A DNA stretch of 64,000 nt. Origin: Megaustenia siamemsis (lineage: Eukaryota > Mollusca > Gastropoda > Stylommatophora > Ariophantidae). The notes under the pieces were generated by a model. That model did not search any database. It was not told where the DNA came from and saw nothing but the letters and a program-made list of their open reading frames with translations. A program made the translations under genes and the position numbers. How positions within the stretch are numbered: the stretch's first letter is position 1; each line of letters opens with the position of its first letter. The DNA lies in contig JAVIAB010000051.1 in assembly GCA_032433765.1 (NCBI GenBank), positions 85,079,973-85,143,972 on the forward strand. The letters run 5' to 3'. This document shows, piece after piece, positions 21,930-33,130 of the stretch.

Positions 21930-22110
21930 TCTGAGTCACGTGTTCAAAAATTCACTCATGGCCATCCCGATCTGTGGTCTTAAGCAGAGTAACAATAACA
22001 TCCCTCCAACCTGCTCGGTTCATCGACCTTCTTTGCTACTGTCCCACAATTTGTTGATCAATCTTGTAGACTACTGTCTGCCTCTCTTTCATCTTGCCTC
22101 TGGGATCCAA
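21930..22110 (-). mobile_element. Probable LINE 3' end (C-terminal peptide)
   Basis: A minus-strand frame ends in MNRAGWRDVIVTLLKTTDRD followed by GHE and a stop. This has the shape of the last residues of many non-LTR polymerases (basic-Trp-Arg-x-Val). Only a short segment can be read, so the call is tentative. Confidence 0.45.
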
Positions 22111-23274
22111 TACACTGTAGTATCATATATATATATATATATATATAAAGTGGATGATAGATAGTAGTTTTAATACATTTATTTCGTTAATTTGTTCCTC
22201 TCGGGTCGGGGGCGGCAGAAAGGACAGATACCGTACCATGTCTGATTGGAGCAAGTAGTGGTGGTCCCAACACTTGTAAGAGTGTATGTTACATCCCAAC
22301 ACTTGTAACAGTGTACGTTACACCCCAACCCTTGCTTCTTGCTACCAGCTTTGCCTGAGCGTTGCCACTGTTTGCCTGTTCCCTGCTAACCATCCATTCG
22401 TAGGTAGTGTAATCTTGTATTTTTTAAAAAGCCTATTGTTGAGACCACGCTGGTTATTCTTAGGATTCCTTTTTGTCTTCTTTATTTCCTTTTGCCGCCC
22501 GGTATCCATAAGAAGAAATAATTGTCTTTATTGTTTGATCCATCTGTAGACAAATAACAGTTTCTGATCATTGATAAAGAGAATCGACTGCAGTGCACTC
22601 AGGACAGATGCTCAATCCTTCCCATTAGAGGACACAAGCCAACTCGCAGCCTATACACACTCCTCATCCTTCCTCCCAGTAGCTCAATCCTACGTGTACC
22701 CAACATAACTTCCAATTCTCGAAGTCTCACATAATTACATCTTCATCAATCACTTTGTCACTCTTTAAAAAAAAAACACGAACGATTAATCAACAGCAAG
22801 CCACAAGAAAAGAATAAGAAAGTGAGAATGAAAAATAAAGTTGAACAGAACGTGATGAGCACACGGTGAAAACATTCTCCTTCCGGTCCAACTCTGTCAA
22901 CAAAAAATCTCTCTCTTTCTGTCTGTCTGTCTCTCTCTCTTTCTCCGCTGTAGGCATTGGTAGTGATGCGATATGAATCAGAATCTTGCAATCTGTCGGA
23001 GAGAAGAGATAAAAAGAGAGGAATAGAGGAGTTTGTGTCAGGAGGTGGCTCCTTAACGTGCCATATGTTGAGAAACAATGTTATAATAATATACACCAGC
23101 TCGGGAATGTAAGCCACAGATTCAGGGGCGATAATGCGATGCAGCTGCAGTAAGAAAGGACTTCTCACAGAATCCAGCTTCTGTAACTTGATGGTTGTAT
23201 ATAATTTCAATAGAGCCCTAAAAGGACAATTACGGATCTGTTTCGACATGGCGGCGTGCATTTGTAAAAATATA
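22111..23274. other. Unassigned DNA with small repeats
   Basis: Includes (TA)n at about 22124-22147, a 29-bp tandem pair around CCCAACACTTGTAA (22267-22325), and a TC-rich stretch near 22905-22945. No supported gene. Confidence 0.55.
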
Positions 23275-23382
23275 ACTCAGTGTCTTGAAAGCTTCATTCG
23301 TTCTGTAAGCAACTTTGTTGTTCGTATATGACTCAGTGTCTTGAAAGCTTCATTCGTTCTGTAAGCAACTTTGTTGTTCGTG
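23275..23382. repeat. 54-bp tandem duplication
   Basis: Two adjacent, practically identical copies containing CTCAGTGTCTTGAAAGCTTC and GTAAGCAACTTTGTTGTTCG. Near-identity implies a very recent duplication. Confidence 0.95.
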
Positions 23383-24275
23383 CTTGCGCCGAATTAAGAT
23401 ATCATTTGGACACAATAAACACGATGCTGTTCACGAACGACATTGAAGCAATAAGACCGACGCTAACTTTGCTGGTTATTTGTTCCTCCCTCAGCATTGA
23501 AAGAGGCATGCTCTCGACATGAATTACTCGAACTGTCAATAAATTGTAAAGGTTGTTCTCAGTGCGGAATTACATCTGTTGTCTATGTTTTTAGCAGGGC
23601 AGCATCCTTACAGTTTTTTTTTCTTGTAAATAATGTTCAGTGTATTTATTTGCTTTTTACGTTATTTTCTTTTCGAAAGAAACATTTCTTAGCTAGATTT
23701 ATGTGTAAAATTATATCATTCATTCTTGTTTATTTATTCTTTTTTTAAAATTGCTTTTTGGTAACTTAAAAAAAAACATTAAGTAAACTTATCTCTAAAT
23801 AAAAGAACCCACACTGTAAAACCCAAAGTTATAATTCTCCTGTTTTCTTAGTTGAAATTAAGCACCTGACTATTATATGAAAGTTGTTTGAAATTTCCAT
23901 CACACACAAACGTTTAGCACAATTCTTACTGTGCACAATTTATATAAATGTTGTTGACATTTTCAAGCAATCATCATCGTCATCGCTAGTTGCATGTCCC
24001 TCGAGGAAGGTTTCTCTCATCGCAAGTTGTTTGAAGGAATGTCTTTCTCTCTTCCCCTCTCTCTATCTCTCTTGTCATATCTTCCATATCTTCTGTTGTC
24101 AAGTTGAAGCTCACTTTGCCGTCTTGAAACCGTCTACTCCCTAGTTTATCCCTGATCCTATCAACCATTAGACGACACGAGTTAGTTACTTATTGTTTAG
24201 GTCAGTTTGGTTGGTTAGTTTAGTTTAGTATTAAGTTTAGTGTTTAGTTTAGTTGTCAGGTAGTTAGTTAGTTGG
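23383..24275. other. Unassigned DNA with a TTAG-rich end
   Basis: No recognisable gene. From about 24180 the sequence is made of TTAG/GTTT words (TAGTTAGTTAGTTGG), the host site for the palindromic element that follows. Confidence 0.55.
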
Positions 24276-24624
24276 GAAGAAAAATTAAAAAAATAGAAAA
24301 AAATGGTATGTTAGAAGTTTTACGTGATTAGTGGACGACACAGATTAAACGACGTTTCGGCCCAATAGGCCTTCAGCAGGAACAAAAAATAACACACACG
24401 GATATGTAAGTAAAACTAATAACGAATCCGTGTGTGTGTTTTTTTTTGTTTGCTCCTGCTGAAGGCCTATTGGGCCGAAACGTCGTTTAATCTGTGTCGT
24501 CCACTAATCACGTAAAGCTTCTAACATACCATTTTTTTCTATTTTTTAATTTTCCCTCACATTCAGCTTTACTGCAGCTTCGCAGTTTTATGCATTCATT
24601 TGCATTTCTTTTCCTTAACCCCCC
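24276..24624 (+). mobile_element. Palindromic Penelope-type terminal repeat with hammerhead-like motif
   Basis: Two inverted arms of about 125 bp (24276-24402 and 24425-24555) are separated by about 22 bp and differ by only a few bases. Each arm contains CTGAAGGCCTATTGGGCCGA followed by AACGTCG. That is a stem-loop (GGCC..GGCC) closed by CGAAAC-GTC, resembling the core of type I hammerhead ribozymes. The CTGATGA block reads CTGCTGA or CTGAAGG, so activity is doubtful. Flanking 11-bp repeats TAGTTAGTTGG (24265-24275 and 24625-24635) suggest insertion as one unit, although the host is TTAG-rich. Inverted terminal-repeat arrangements are known for Penelope-like elements. Confidence 0.7.
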
Positions 24625-24689
24625 TAGTTAGTTGGTTTGTTGATTGCTTAGTTAGCTAGCTAACTAGGTAGACAGTGAGTTGGTCAGTT

Positions 24690-24791
24690 CTCAAGGGCCG
24701 AATATCTGCAAATAGGGCATAAATCTATGCCCAACTATGGCGCTCCATGGTAGCCAACCTTCGATGCGGAGACGGCACTAAATAATGATGA
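24690..24791 (+). mobile_element. LINE 3' end ending in an ATG microsatellite
   Basis: A frame ends RSMVANLRCGDGTK then stop, followed by AATGATGATGG. This resembles the extreme C-terminus and trinucleotide tail of RTE-like LINEs. Only about 100 bp remain. Confidence 0.65.
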
Positions 24792-25435
24792 TGGTCTCGT
24801 ATACGTTAATCCAGCACGCAAGATATCAACGGCACGCACTTTGTTCTCGTGCACATCACGATTCTTCTGAGCACAAGCAGCGGGAATTGAGAGAAATCAG
24901 AGCCGCAAAGAGCCTTGCGGATGTTTTACAATCCTTATTCGTATCCAGCACGTGACAAACATAAATGGTTTCTTTCCAAAAGAAAAGAAAAGAATACACA
25001 AAAAGAAGAAGAAAAAACAAACATTTGATTGATTGTATTTCAGCAGCAAACAAATTCCGAATTATCGCGGCAAGCACATCTTGCAGGCATTTTGTTATTG
25101 AAATAGAATAGGATTCAAGGTAGAGGTCAAGGACGATGAAACGAGAGATATTTCTGTGATTTACTTCACGGCTGGAAGAAAGCGTGCATGTCACGATAAA
25201 TATTTACAGGCCATGAGCTTTGTCTGTACATCGACACTCGCCTTCTTGACAAACATAGAAGATAACCTCTGGTGTCTGAAGTGCCAGAGGGCTATTTGTT
25301 GCAAGAACCAGAGAGGAGACTCTGGGGAATGCTAATCCCCTGGTATCACTGTAGGACTGTTTCTAATTCTGCAAACAAGGGCTTCGGTGTAGCAAGATCT
25401 CACCGAATAGGAGGAATTTGGAACACGTTTTTACC
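24792..25435. other. Unassigned intergenic DNA
   Basis: No supported gene. The 112-codon minus frame at 24856-25194 has no recognisable motif. Confidence 0.5.
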
Positions 25436-25620
25436 ATTATAATGTTCATTCTCATCATTATTGCCTTCATTCTCACCAATGCAACCTTAATTATCATAAT
25501 AGCAACTTCCATTGTCAGCAATATAACGTTCATTCTCAGCATTGCAACCTTAATTATCATAATAACAACTTCCATTGTCAGCAATATAACGTTCATTATC
25601 AGCGTTATAATCTTCGCTAT
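25436..25620. repeat. 63-bp imperfect tandem repeat, 2-3 units
   Basis: Units share GCAACCTTAATTATCATAAT and TCCATTGTCAGCAATATAAC. The pair is well conserved, with degraded relatives on both sides built of ATT/CATC words. Confidence 0.85.
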
Positions 25621-25654
25621 ATCATCACTCACAATTTCTTCAAATTTAAAAAAT

Positions 25655-25877
25655 ATATCATTTTTGGCCATGCAATGAGAAGGGAATAGGTGGAATATAT
25701 TGTGACAACTGGGAAAGTTGAGGGGCGAAGAGATAGATGGAAGCAAAGAGGAAAGATACCACACAGCTTAAGAGAATGTATTTCCAGAAGGTTGACAACA
25801 TAAATTATAAATAACCGTCGTAATCAAAAGTTGTGGAGAGACATGATCACCTACGCCAGCTGGCATGGCGCTTGATG
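25655..25877 (+). mobile_element. RTE-like LINE 3' end
   Basis: Matches the end of the LINE at 52105-52320 base by base: TTTTTGGCCATGCAATGAGA, GACGAAGAGATAG-like words, AGCTTAAGAGAATG, AAAGTTGTGGAGAGACATGA and CCTACGCCAG. It ends in GATGATGATGAG. It is a strongly 5'-truncated copy. Confidence 0.85.
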
Positions 25878-26103
25878 ATGATGAGTTCATTATTTGTTTC
25901 AAATTGTATAACTTTTTTTGTTTTTTAAACATTTTCCAGACAGAGCCAAAGCCCGTTTTTTGATTATTTTCATTTTCCGAGGTCATAAGTTATTTTACTG
26001 GCTAAATTGAAATATAGAATTAATCTTGTCTCCTGTTCCTATAAGATTAGGTACTTGATTTAGGTACCCAGAAATCAGGTGCTACTGAAATTAAACTAGA
26101 TTT

Positions 26104-27195
26104 GAGAAGTTCTATTCTTTCACAATAAATGGCAACATAATTTCAGAACTCAGATACGCTGATAACACAGCCCTGCTCTCAAATAGTGCCGAAGGATTAG
26201 AAGAGACAAATGAGTGTGTTAAAATACACAGTGAAGAGCAAAACCTCTATCTAAACATACAGAAATCTAAGATAATGTCCATTGACAAAACAAAAAGCCA
26301 ACCTAAAATCATCATCAGCAGTGAAGAACTTAAAATTGTAACAAACTATGAATATCTGGGATCGGTAGAAACTAACAATGAAAACTGCAAGAAAGTGATC
26401 AAAAGAATATTAGCAATAGCAACACAAAAATAAAATGCCATGATGAACATGTGGCACAATACCAGCAAGGCAATAACATTAAAATTACTGAGGACAGGTA
26501 TATAGCAACACATGGTTGTAAATCATGGATTATCTCTCAAACAGCAAGGTACAAAATTGATTCATTCGAAACAAAATGATGCACAAAATAATTGAGATAC
26601 CTTGGATAATGAAAAAGAACAATGCAGACATTAAAAGATTTAAACATTCAAAAGAACTGGCTTATAAACATCATTTTACAGACGGATACTACAGTCACGT
26701 CAAAAGACACAGCTGGATAGAAAGAACAATAATGATGGAAGATATGGTTCCTGGACGACGCAGCAGGGGCAGACCAAGAAATGGATGGTTTCAAGACATC
26801 AAGGAGATCTTAAACATGACAACAGAAGAAGTGAGAGATCTAGGTACAGACAGAGACTCTTTCAGACGGGCTGTGGTGAATGTAACGTTCTGTGGATCTA
26901 GCTATGGGCAAAGATTCTTTCAGACGGGCTGTGGTGAATGCAACGTTCTGTGGATCTATCTTTGGGCAAAGATTATTTCAGGCGGGCTGTGGTGAATGCA
27001 ACGTTCTGTGGATCTAGCTATGGGCAAAGATTCTTTCAGGCGGGCTGTGGTGAATGCAACGTTCTGTAGGAAATCTGGCTAGAGACAGAGATTCTTTTAG
27101 ACGGGCTGTAGTGAATGCAACGTTCTATAGGAGATCTGGCTAGAGACAGATTCTTTCAGACGGGCTGTGGTGAATGCCCCGTTTTGGAAAGAACA
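26104..27195 (+). mobile_element. RTE-like LINE fragment with tandemly repeated 3' end
   Basis: The early part reads SELRYADNTALLSNSAEGLE (RT motif C; the usual ADD is ADN here) and KSKIMSIDK..YEYLGS. A later frame (26576-26900) reads IPWIMKKNNADIKRF, GRRSRGRPRNGWFQD and TDRDSFRRAVVN, the C-terminal region. It ends CGACTTGATGATGAC. Stops, frameshifts and the Asp-to-Asn change at the catalytic site make it inactive. The last coding segment is repeated about five times. Confidence 0.8.
26860..27175. repeat. 58-61 bp repeat derived from the LINE 3' coding end
   Basis: About five units contain TTCTTTCAGACGGGCTGTGG and GAATGCAACGTTCTGTGG. The first is the in-frame LINE segment RDSFRRAVVN, and the later ones are copies that drift (AGGAAATCTGGCTAGAGACA replaces GATCTAGCTATGGGCAAAG). 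Confidence 0.9.
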
Positions 27196-28205
27196 TGCGA
27201 CTTGATGATGACTGAAACAAAAATACTATCATTGTAAGTAGACATTCAACTTTGCTCTTTTGATCCTAGTACAAGCAACGTCAATGCAACAAAGATCTCG
27301 GCACCACTACCTCCCCGACCAATATGTTTAGTTATATTTTGTGCAAATTCATATGTTGCTCCAAAAAGTAAAGTGATGAATATAACTAGTCTATTTGTCC
27401 CCTTAAAGTGCATGATGGTCAAGTGTGTCACGTTGTAATGAGCTACGTAGAAATGTCAAGTAGTGCTCGCTTATCACGTGACAAATTTTCAAAAACGTTG
27501 TTGTTCTTTTACAGCTTTATTATATTCGGACCAGCCCCAAAAGGGTCTTTAAGTTACTTCTAGCAGGAAGCCGAGATTTTAAATTCCGTGATACCAGTTG
27601 TTAACTTTTTCTGCGTTCTTGGTCAGACCTTCTATTCTCGTTAATAATAAAAACATGAAACTGTAATTCTGGCTAAAAAACACGCCAAACCCGTTAACTT
27701 AACCGCGAATGAAAATCCCGCTAATTCAGTACCAAAAATCAGGGCTGGCTAGGATTTGTTGTCATGGTCGTCATCTCCGGAGAGGAAAAAATAAATATAC
27801 GAATTTGCAAGACAGCTACAACTTTTGGTTAATTAACACAACGGGCATGCAATAATAAGAACTTACCATTAACGACCAGTGTGCTAGATAATATATCAAA
27901 CCAGTGTACATTGTACACTCCTATATGTATATGAAACTTGGACAACCTATTCAAGACACGAGAAAAGATTCCATAGTTTCAACGTCCGTTGTCCTAGCAA
28001 AATAGTGAACATCATATGGCAAGTTAAAGTAACCAGCTCAGATATCCTTCAACGGTCTGAGGTTCCATCCGTTATGACAACACTCAGGTGTTGAAGACTA
28101 CTGTGACCGTGACAAACATGTCACGAACGAATGGATACAATCGTATACCCAGGCAAATATTGTATACGAAACTTAAGGAAGATGAATGTAAAAAAAAAAG
28201 TACAG
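27196..28205. other. Unassigned intergenic DNA
   Basis: No gene or recognisable element. A-run at about 28190-28199 just before the SINE. Confidence 0.55.
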
Positions 28206-28447
28206 AGCCTCCGTCACGCCAAGTGGCGTATAGGGAATATGGTGTTAGTGACCATACATTTTACAAACCTTCAGCACATGATTTTTGGGTAATGTGGTCA
28301 GTAATACGCCCGTGCCGCTTTACTTTCCCAGAAAAAATCAGGTACCCATTTAAGGCTGGGTGAACCCGGAAGCCGTCGGTTGGGATCGAACCCTACCTCT
28401 TGTCCTTTGTAGTCCAGTTCACTAACCATTGAGCTATCGCGGCTCCC
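28206..28447 (-). mobile_element. SINE-B, full body with tRNA head
   Basis: On the minus strand: GAGCCGCGATAGCTCAATGG (A box region), GGTTCGATCCC (B box), body, and single-copy hairpin tail TACGCC-ACTT-GGCGTG. The 3' TTTAC tail is replaced by AGTACAGAGCC and an A-run on the plus strand. No clean direct repeat was found. Confidence 0.9.
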
Positions 28448-29017
28448 TAAGATACATGTGGATAGACCAACATATAGATATAAATGTGTATGTGGGCTGT
28501 CCTGAGTGAATTCTCCATTAGTCACACAAACTTAGAGAAAATGTGCAGTTCATCATAGTAGATTGAGAAGATAAATAAAAACGGCATACTAACAGTTGAG
28601 AACGTAGTCAAAATTGGATGAAAAAAGATACATGAGAAAATATACAAGACTCCTCCAAATAAATTTGCTTTCTTCGTTCATTAATGGCCAGATCATCCTT
28701 GAGAGAAACAACATTGGGCAGTTAGTGATGTAGGTCATGGTATGTCTGTTCCCACCCATTTGTGAAGACGCCATACATACTCGGACTTTTCCATACACTC
28801 TAAGAAGGATTTCTAATTTCATTATTTCTTCCCATAGAAACTTTTATTTCATTGCATGAACCGATAGTGATTCCACGCGTGCAGTCAACATTCGCTGAAA
28901 CCGAAGGCGTGTATTTAATTATAGCGTTACATCAATTTGGGGAAAGTGACTATTGGCTATATCGGTTGTTGTAACATATTTAGAAACGCATCAGTACCTG
29001 CCAAACCGAGTGGGGCA
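28448..29017. other. Unassigned intergenic DNA
   Basis: No gene or element recognised. Confidence 0.55.
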
Positions 29018-29220
29018 AAACAATAACAGCTGGGCAAAACAATAACAGCTGAGTAAAACAATAACAGTTGGGTAAAGCAATAATAGCTAAGCAATAACAG
29101 TTGGGTAAAGCAATAACAGCTAGGTAAAGCAATAACAGCTGGGTAAAGCAATAACAGCTGGGTAAAGCAATAACAGCTGGGTAAAGCACCAGCTGGGAAA
29201 AGCAATAACAGTTGGATAAA
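29018..29220. repeat. 19-bp minisatellite, about 10 units
   Basis: The unit is CAATAACAGCTGGGTAAAG, with variants GTTGGGTAAAG and GCTGAGTAAAA and two partial units near 29085 and 29185. A LINE is inserted directly at its right edge. Confidence 0.95.
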
Positions 29221-29229
29221 GCACTGACC

Positions 29230-30264
29230 ATTTCCATCCCTATTAATGAATCCCTAATAAGTTTATTAGCCTGATAAGAACAATGTATGAAGGAATGAAA
29301 TGTGCACGAAGGGCAGTTTACAGAAGCATTTGAAATAAGAACAGGAGTAAGGCAGGGATGGCCTCTATTTCCATTTCTCTATTGGCCATAGATTGGATTA
29401 TGAAAATAGCTAAGAACAACAGAGATGGAAAGTGACCAGTGGTCACTGACCCAGCAACTTAATGATGTAGACTTTGTTGATGACATAGCTCTCCTACCAC
29501 ATAATCATCAAATGATGTAAGATAAAATGAGCTTGCTCGATGAGAGATCACAACAGCTGGGACTGAAAATAAATAGAGATAAGATTCAACATTCTGAGAA
29601 TTAATGCAGTTGGCAATAACCGAATAACAAAAGGAGAAATACTTTTACTAGACGTACAATCTTACATTTATCTGGGAAGTAATATAGATAAAGAAACAGA
29701 AACAGAGAATGATAAAAAAAATATCAGGATGTCAAATGCAAGAGGAGCATTTGTTGCACTGGGAATTATATGGAAATCCAAAGAAATTAGGTTAAGTACA
29801 AAATAAAAATATTTAACTCCAATGTTAAGTCAGTCCTATTTTGTGGCTGGGAAACATGGAGAACAACGAAAATGACAATCATGAAGATACAGACTTTCAT
29901 TAATGGATGCTTGCGCAGAATAAAAGGATGAAAATGGCAGGACACAATAACTAACAGAGGATTATGGAAAAGTACCAGCCAAATACAGTGGATCAAGAGA
30001 TACAACGAAGACGATGGCGCTGGATAGGACACACACATTGCGGAAGCCAAATGAAAGTATTAAACAACAGGCCCTTTTTGGAATCCCAAGGAAAAGGACA
30101 AAGAGGAAGACCAAAATATTTGTAGAGAAGAAAGATGGAAGCAGAGGTGAAGATAAAAGGGAAGACATGGAATGATCTTAAAAGAATGGCCATAAACAGA
30201 ACTGCTAGGAAAGTGTTTCTTGAAGACCTGTACTCCACAGTATGCTGAAAGGTAGAAGAAGAAG
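29230..30264 (+). mobile_element. 5'-truncated LINE copy with 12-bp target-site duplications
   Basis: Same family as 62975-64000. Readable parts include LIRTMYEGMKC, the RT block ending in the ADD-like VDDIALLP (aligning with ADDMALLS), SYIYLGSNIDKE, and the 3' coding end (GIPRKRTKRKTKIF and onward). It ends GGTAGAAGAAGAAG. AAAGCACTGACC occurs at 29218-29229 and 30265-30276, so both borders are exact. Several stops and indels are present. Confidence 0.9.
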
Positions 30265-30276
30265 AAAGCACTGACC

Positions 30277-31565
30277 CCATCTCTTCCAAAGGTTATGGTA
30301 GGAGATGTACAGCCAGCGCGTGATTCACCACAAAAATGATGCACCCTGCGAACGTTTAATTTTTTCCTCGCCAACAATAACAACAGTTACTCAATTCATG
30401 AAAAAAGTGATAAATATCGACAAACTTTACGAGGACTGTTACAGATACAAGTAGAAAGACCTCCAATTATTCATCCGTTTTGAAGACACTAATGGTCACG
30501 GTCTCTAAGTGTTATTACTTTTTTTTCTTATTCTTTTACCACTTTGGGTGTCGAGGAAGATTCACATTTCTGGTTCCTACCATTCTAGTAGCCTCAGCCA
30601 TTGATACTTGATGTTGTAGTACAGTTTCTCTGATGTCACTCCAGCGTAATATTGGTCAGCTTCCAGCTCTGTTTCCATATTTCTTTTGTTGTGTATATAC
30701 TTTGTGCTTGTTGGGGATCGCCTTTCTCTCCAGGTAGGAAACAGGTTTTATTTCTTGTCTTTGTACGTAATTCAAAACTGCTTCTGTGTTTCGTGTTTAT
30801 ATATCTCTCTGAGTGCGTGTGTCGGTGCCTATTTGTGTGTGTGAGAGAAAGAGAGAGAGAGAAAGAGATGTAACCATAGCTTTTGTTTTAAACTGACTGT
30901 GCACTGCCGTTTTATGGCCAAACGACATTTTATTTATAATTCTTGACAATGGTCTTCATTTATAACGGAAGAGAGCTTTATTCTTTTATATTTCTCTCAT
31001 TTATTTATAAGAATATATTTTATGTGCATGTTTTGATGCACACAAAAGCGTGACTTAATTATTTTTAATATCTGATATTTTAACAGAAATAACAATATTT
31101 TAAAAATTTGTTAATTTGATTTGTCAATAGTTTAGGTAATTTATCAATGTCTTAAGCTGGATGCGGTTTTACAGAGAAGCTCCTCACACTGAATCTTGAA
31201 TTTGCCAATACTCGATAGATAGATCCGATAGCAGAATGTTCAGGAGTGCATTTATGGTGCCTGGCCTTGTCTCTTTTTTTCTCGTATTTTTTGCCCTTGA
31301 TTTTGACATCATCACTTCGTTGAATGTTGTTGTACTGTTATCTAGTATGTATTCTCCATGTACTATGATCTGCTGCCAGACTTTCGCAGTTTTTTTCGCT
31401 GATTGCGAATTCACTCAATGAACCCTAACAAATTTTAATAGCTCAGGATTAGTCTATTCTTTGTTCAGCTTTCTCGACACAATTATTTTTGGGGAATATA
31501 CGACTGTCATACATTTTTTTTAATGTGAACAAACAATCTTAAGCACATGCATCTTCTCGTATGCA
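30277..31565. other. Unassigned DNA
   Basis: T-rich, with (GA)n at about 30842-30868. The 73-76 codon frames here show no domain or context. Confidence 0.55.
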
Positions 31566-31920
31566 CAATCACTGGAGGCTCTACAAATGTGGTTTTAAAG
31601 AAGAATGACGAGAATACCATGGACAGCTAAGAAGAATAATGAAAACGTTCTGAAAGAGGCCAACGCAAAAAGAGAGCTAATTTCCAATATTAGGAAGAAA
31701 TAATCAATATTTTATGGCCATGTAATAATTGCAAATAAAATGAATATATTATAACAACTGGAAAAAGTGAGGGACGAAGAGATAGAGAGAAGCAAAAAGA
31801 AAAGATACCAGACAGCTTAAGAGAATGGCTTGGCAGGAGGTCAACAACGGAAATGATAAATAACTGTCGAGATCAAAAGTTGTGGAGAAACATTATCACC
31901 TGCGCCAGCAGACACGGTCC
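31566..31920 (+). mobile_element. RTE-like LINE 3' end
   Basis: Closely follows 51966-52310: AAATGTGGTTTTA, GAGAATACCATGGACA, GAGAGCTAATTTCCAATATT, AGCTTAAGAGAATGGCTTGG, and the terminal ACCTGCGCCAGCAGACACGG. Frameshifted. The usual GAT-rich tail is lost. Confidence 0.85.
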
Positions 31921-32099
31921 TCCACTCCTTTGGTCTCTTTCTATTTTGTATTTAAATGTGTATTTTCAGCTTTTCTTTCTTTAGATTATCATTTTATTGT
32001 CTAAAATACGCTTCTCCTGCTAAAGACGGCAAGGCACATAAATATGGACATGTCCTGCATGGCTTATTGTAGTTTTTTTTTCGGCAGTGCAAAGCCTGA

Positions 32100-32440
32100 T
32101 TGAATTTCTTGCTTTAAAACAGAAGCTGGTAACTCTGAATGGTTTCCAGCTGAAACTGGAGTGAAGCAAGAATGTGTCATGTTACGGATAGTACTTGAAA
32201 TAGCACTCGATTGGACCGTGCGGAAATGCATAGATAACAAGCAATTGGACATCAAATAGACAAACAATGCAATCTAAGAAGATCTTGATTTGGCAGATAA
32301 GTTAGCCCTCTTGAGCTCAACACAGACACCCAATTAAAATAGATCGACTTCATTTACGAGAAGGGACAAGTTGAGATCCAGATGAACACGGAAGGAAAAC
32401 AAAACTAATTACCAACACGACCAATGATGTAAAACGTTAA
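32100..32440 (+). mobile_element. LINE RT remnant (palm region), degraded
   Basis: Reads approximately GVKQECVMLRIVLEIALDWT (aligning with the LINE motif B segment G[VI][RK]QGC..S..LF..AIDW), then DLADKLALLSST in place of F/YADD..LLS. Heavy decay; the family cannot be fixed. Confidence 0.55.
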
Positions 32441-32589
32441 AACAAATCACAAAGTTATCCACTTATCCTAACCTGAGAGGAAAATGTCATAGGATGGAAA
32501 CACAAGAACAATAATTATGACTAAATCATGTTGACATCAAGTGTCTAATTTACAAGTATTTGGAGTTGAGGAATTCTCAGCAAGCAAAC

Positions 32590-32800
32590 TCTTCAGCTCA
32601 CTGCTTTGTCAACTGCTATACAAAGGACAAGAGGTCGGGTTCATCCTGATCGACGGCTTCCGGGTTCACCCAGCCATAAATGGGTACCGGAATTTTTTCT
32701 GGGAAAGTAAATCGGCACGGTGTAATATCGACCACATTATCCCAAAAAATCATGTGCCGAAGGCCTGTATAACTTATGGTCACGTGATGGGGGGTATTTA
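32590..32800 (+). mobile_element. SINE-B, degraded head
   Basis: TCAGCTCACTGCTTTGTCAA corresponds to the A-box region and GGTCGGGTTCATCCTGATCG to a mutated B box. The body is well kept: GGCTTCCGGGTTCACCCAGC, ATGGGTACCGG, AATCATGTGCCGAAGGC. It ends near GGTCACGTGATGG, without the hairpin tail. Confidence 0.88.
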
Positions 32801-32829
32801 CTCAACACGACTGTTCAGATATTTAAGTA

Positions 32830-32930
32830 CAAAATGTGGAAGTACATCGGTCACGTGCTCAGGATGGAGCAAGAACTCTGTGCTAGACCTTCATGCGGTC
32901 CTTGCGGGTGGCAAGGGTGACCAGATAATA
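32830..32930 (+). mobile_element. Possible LINE C-terminal scrap
   Basis: A frame reads KMWKYIGHVLRMEQELCARP, similar to the W..IGHVLRM block near the C-terminus of many LINE polymerases. Only about 30 codons remain. Confidence 0.45.
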
Positions 32931-33130
32931 CTCTACCTAAACTATTAAGAGAGAGAGAGGGCTCAACCATATGCTTAAGAACAAAACGAGACCTAGCAGC
33001 GAATCATCAGTTTATAACGTCTGCCTTCTTTGGCCCGAAGTTCACTATTTATTAACAAGTAACAGGATTTGCTTTTATTGTAGTCTTCCATATATTGTGA
33101 TAAACAAATTGTGTGCACTGAACTTAACTT

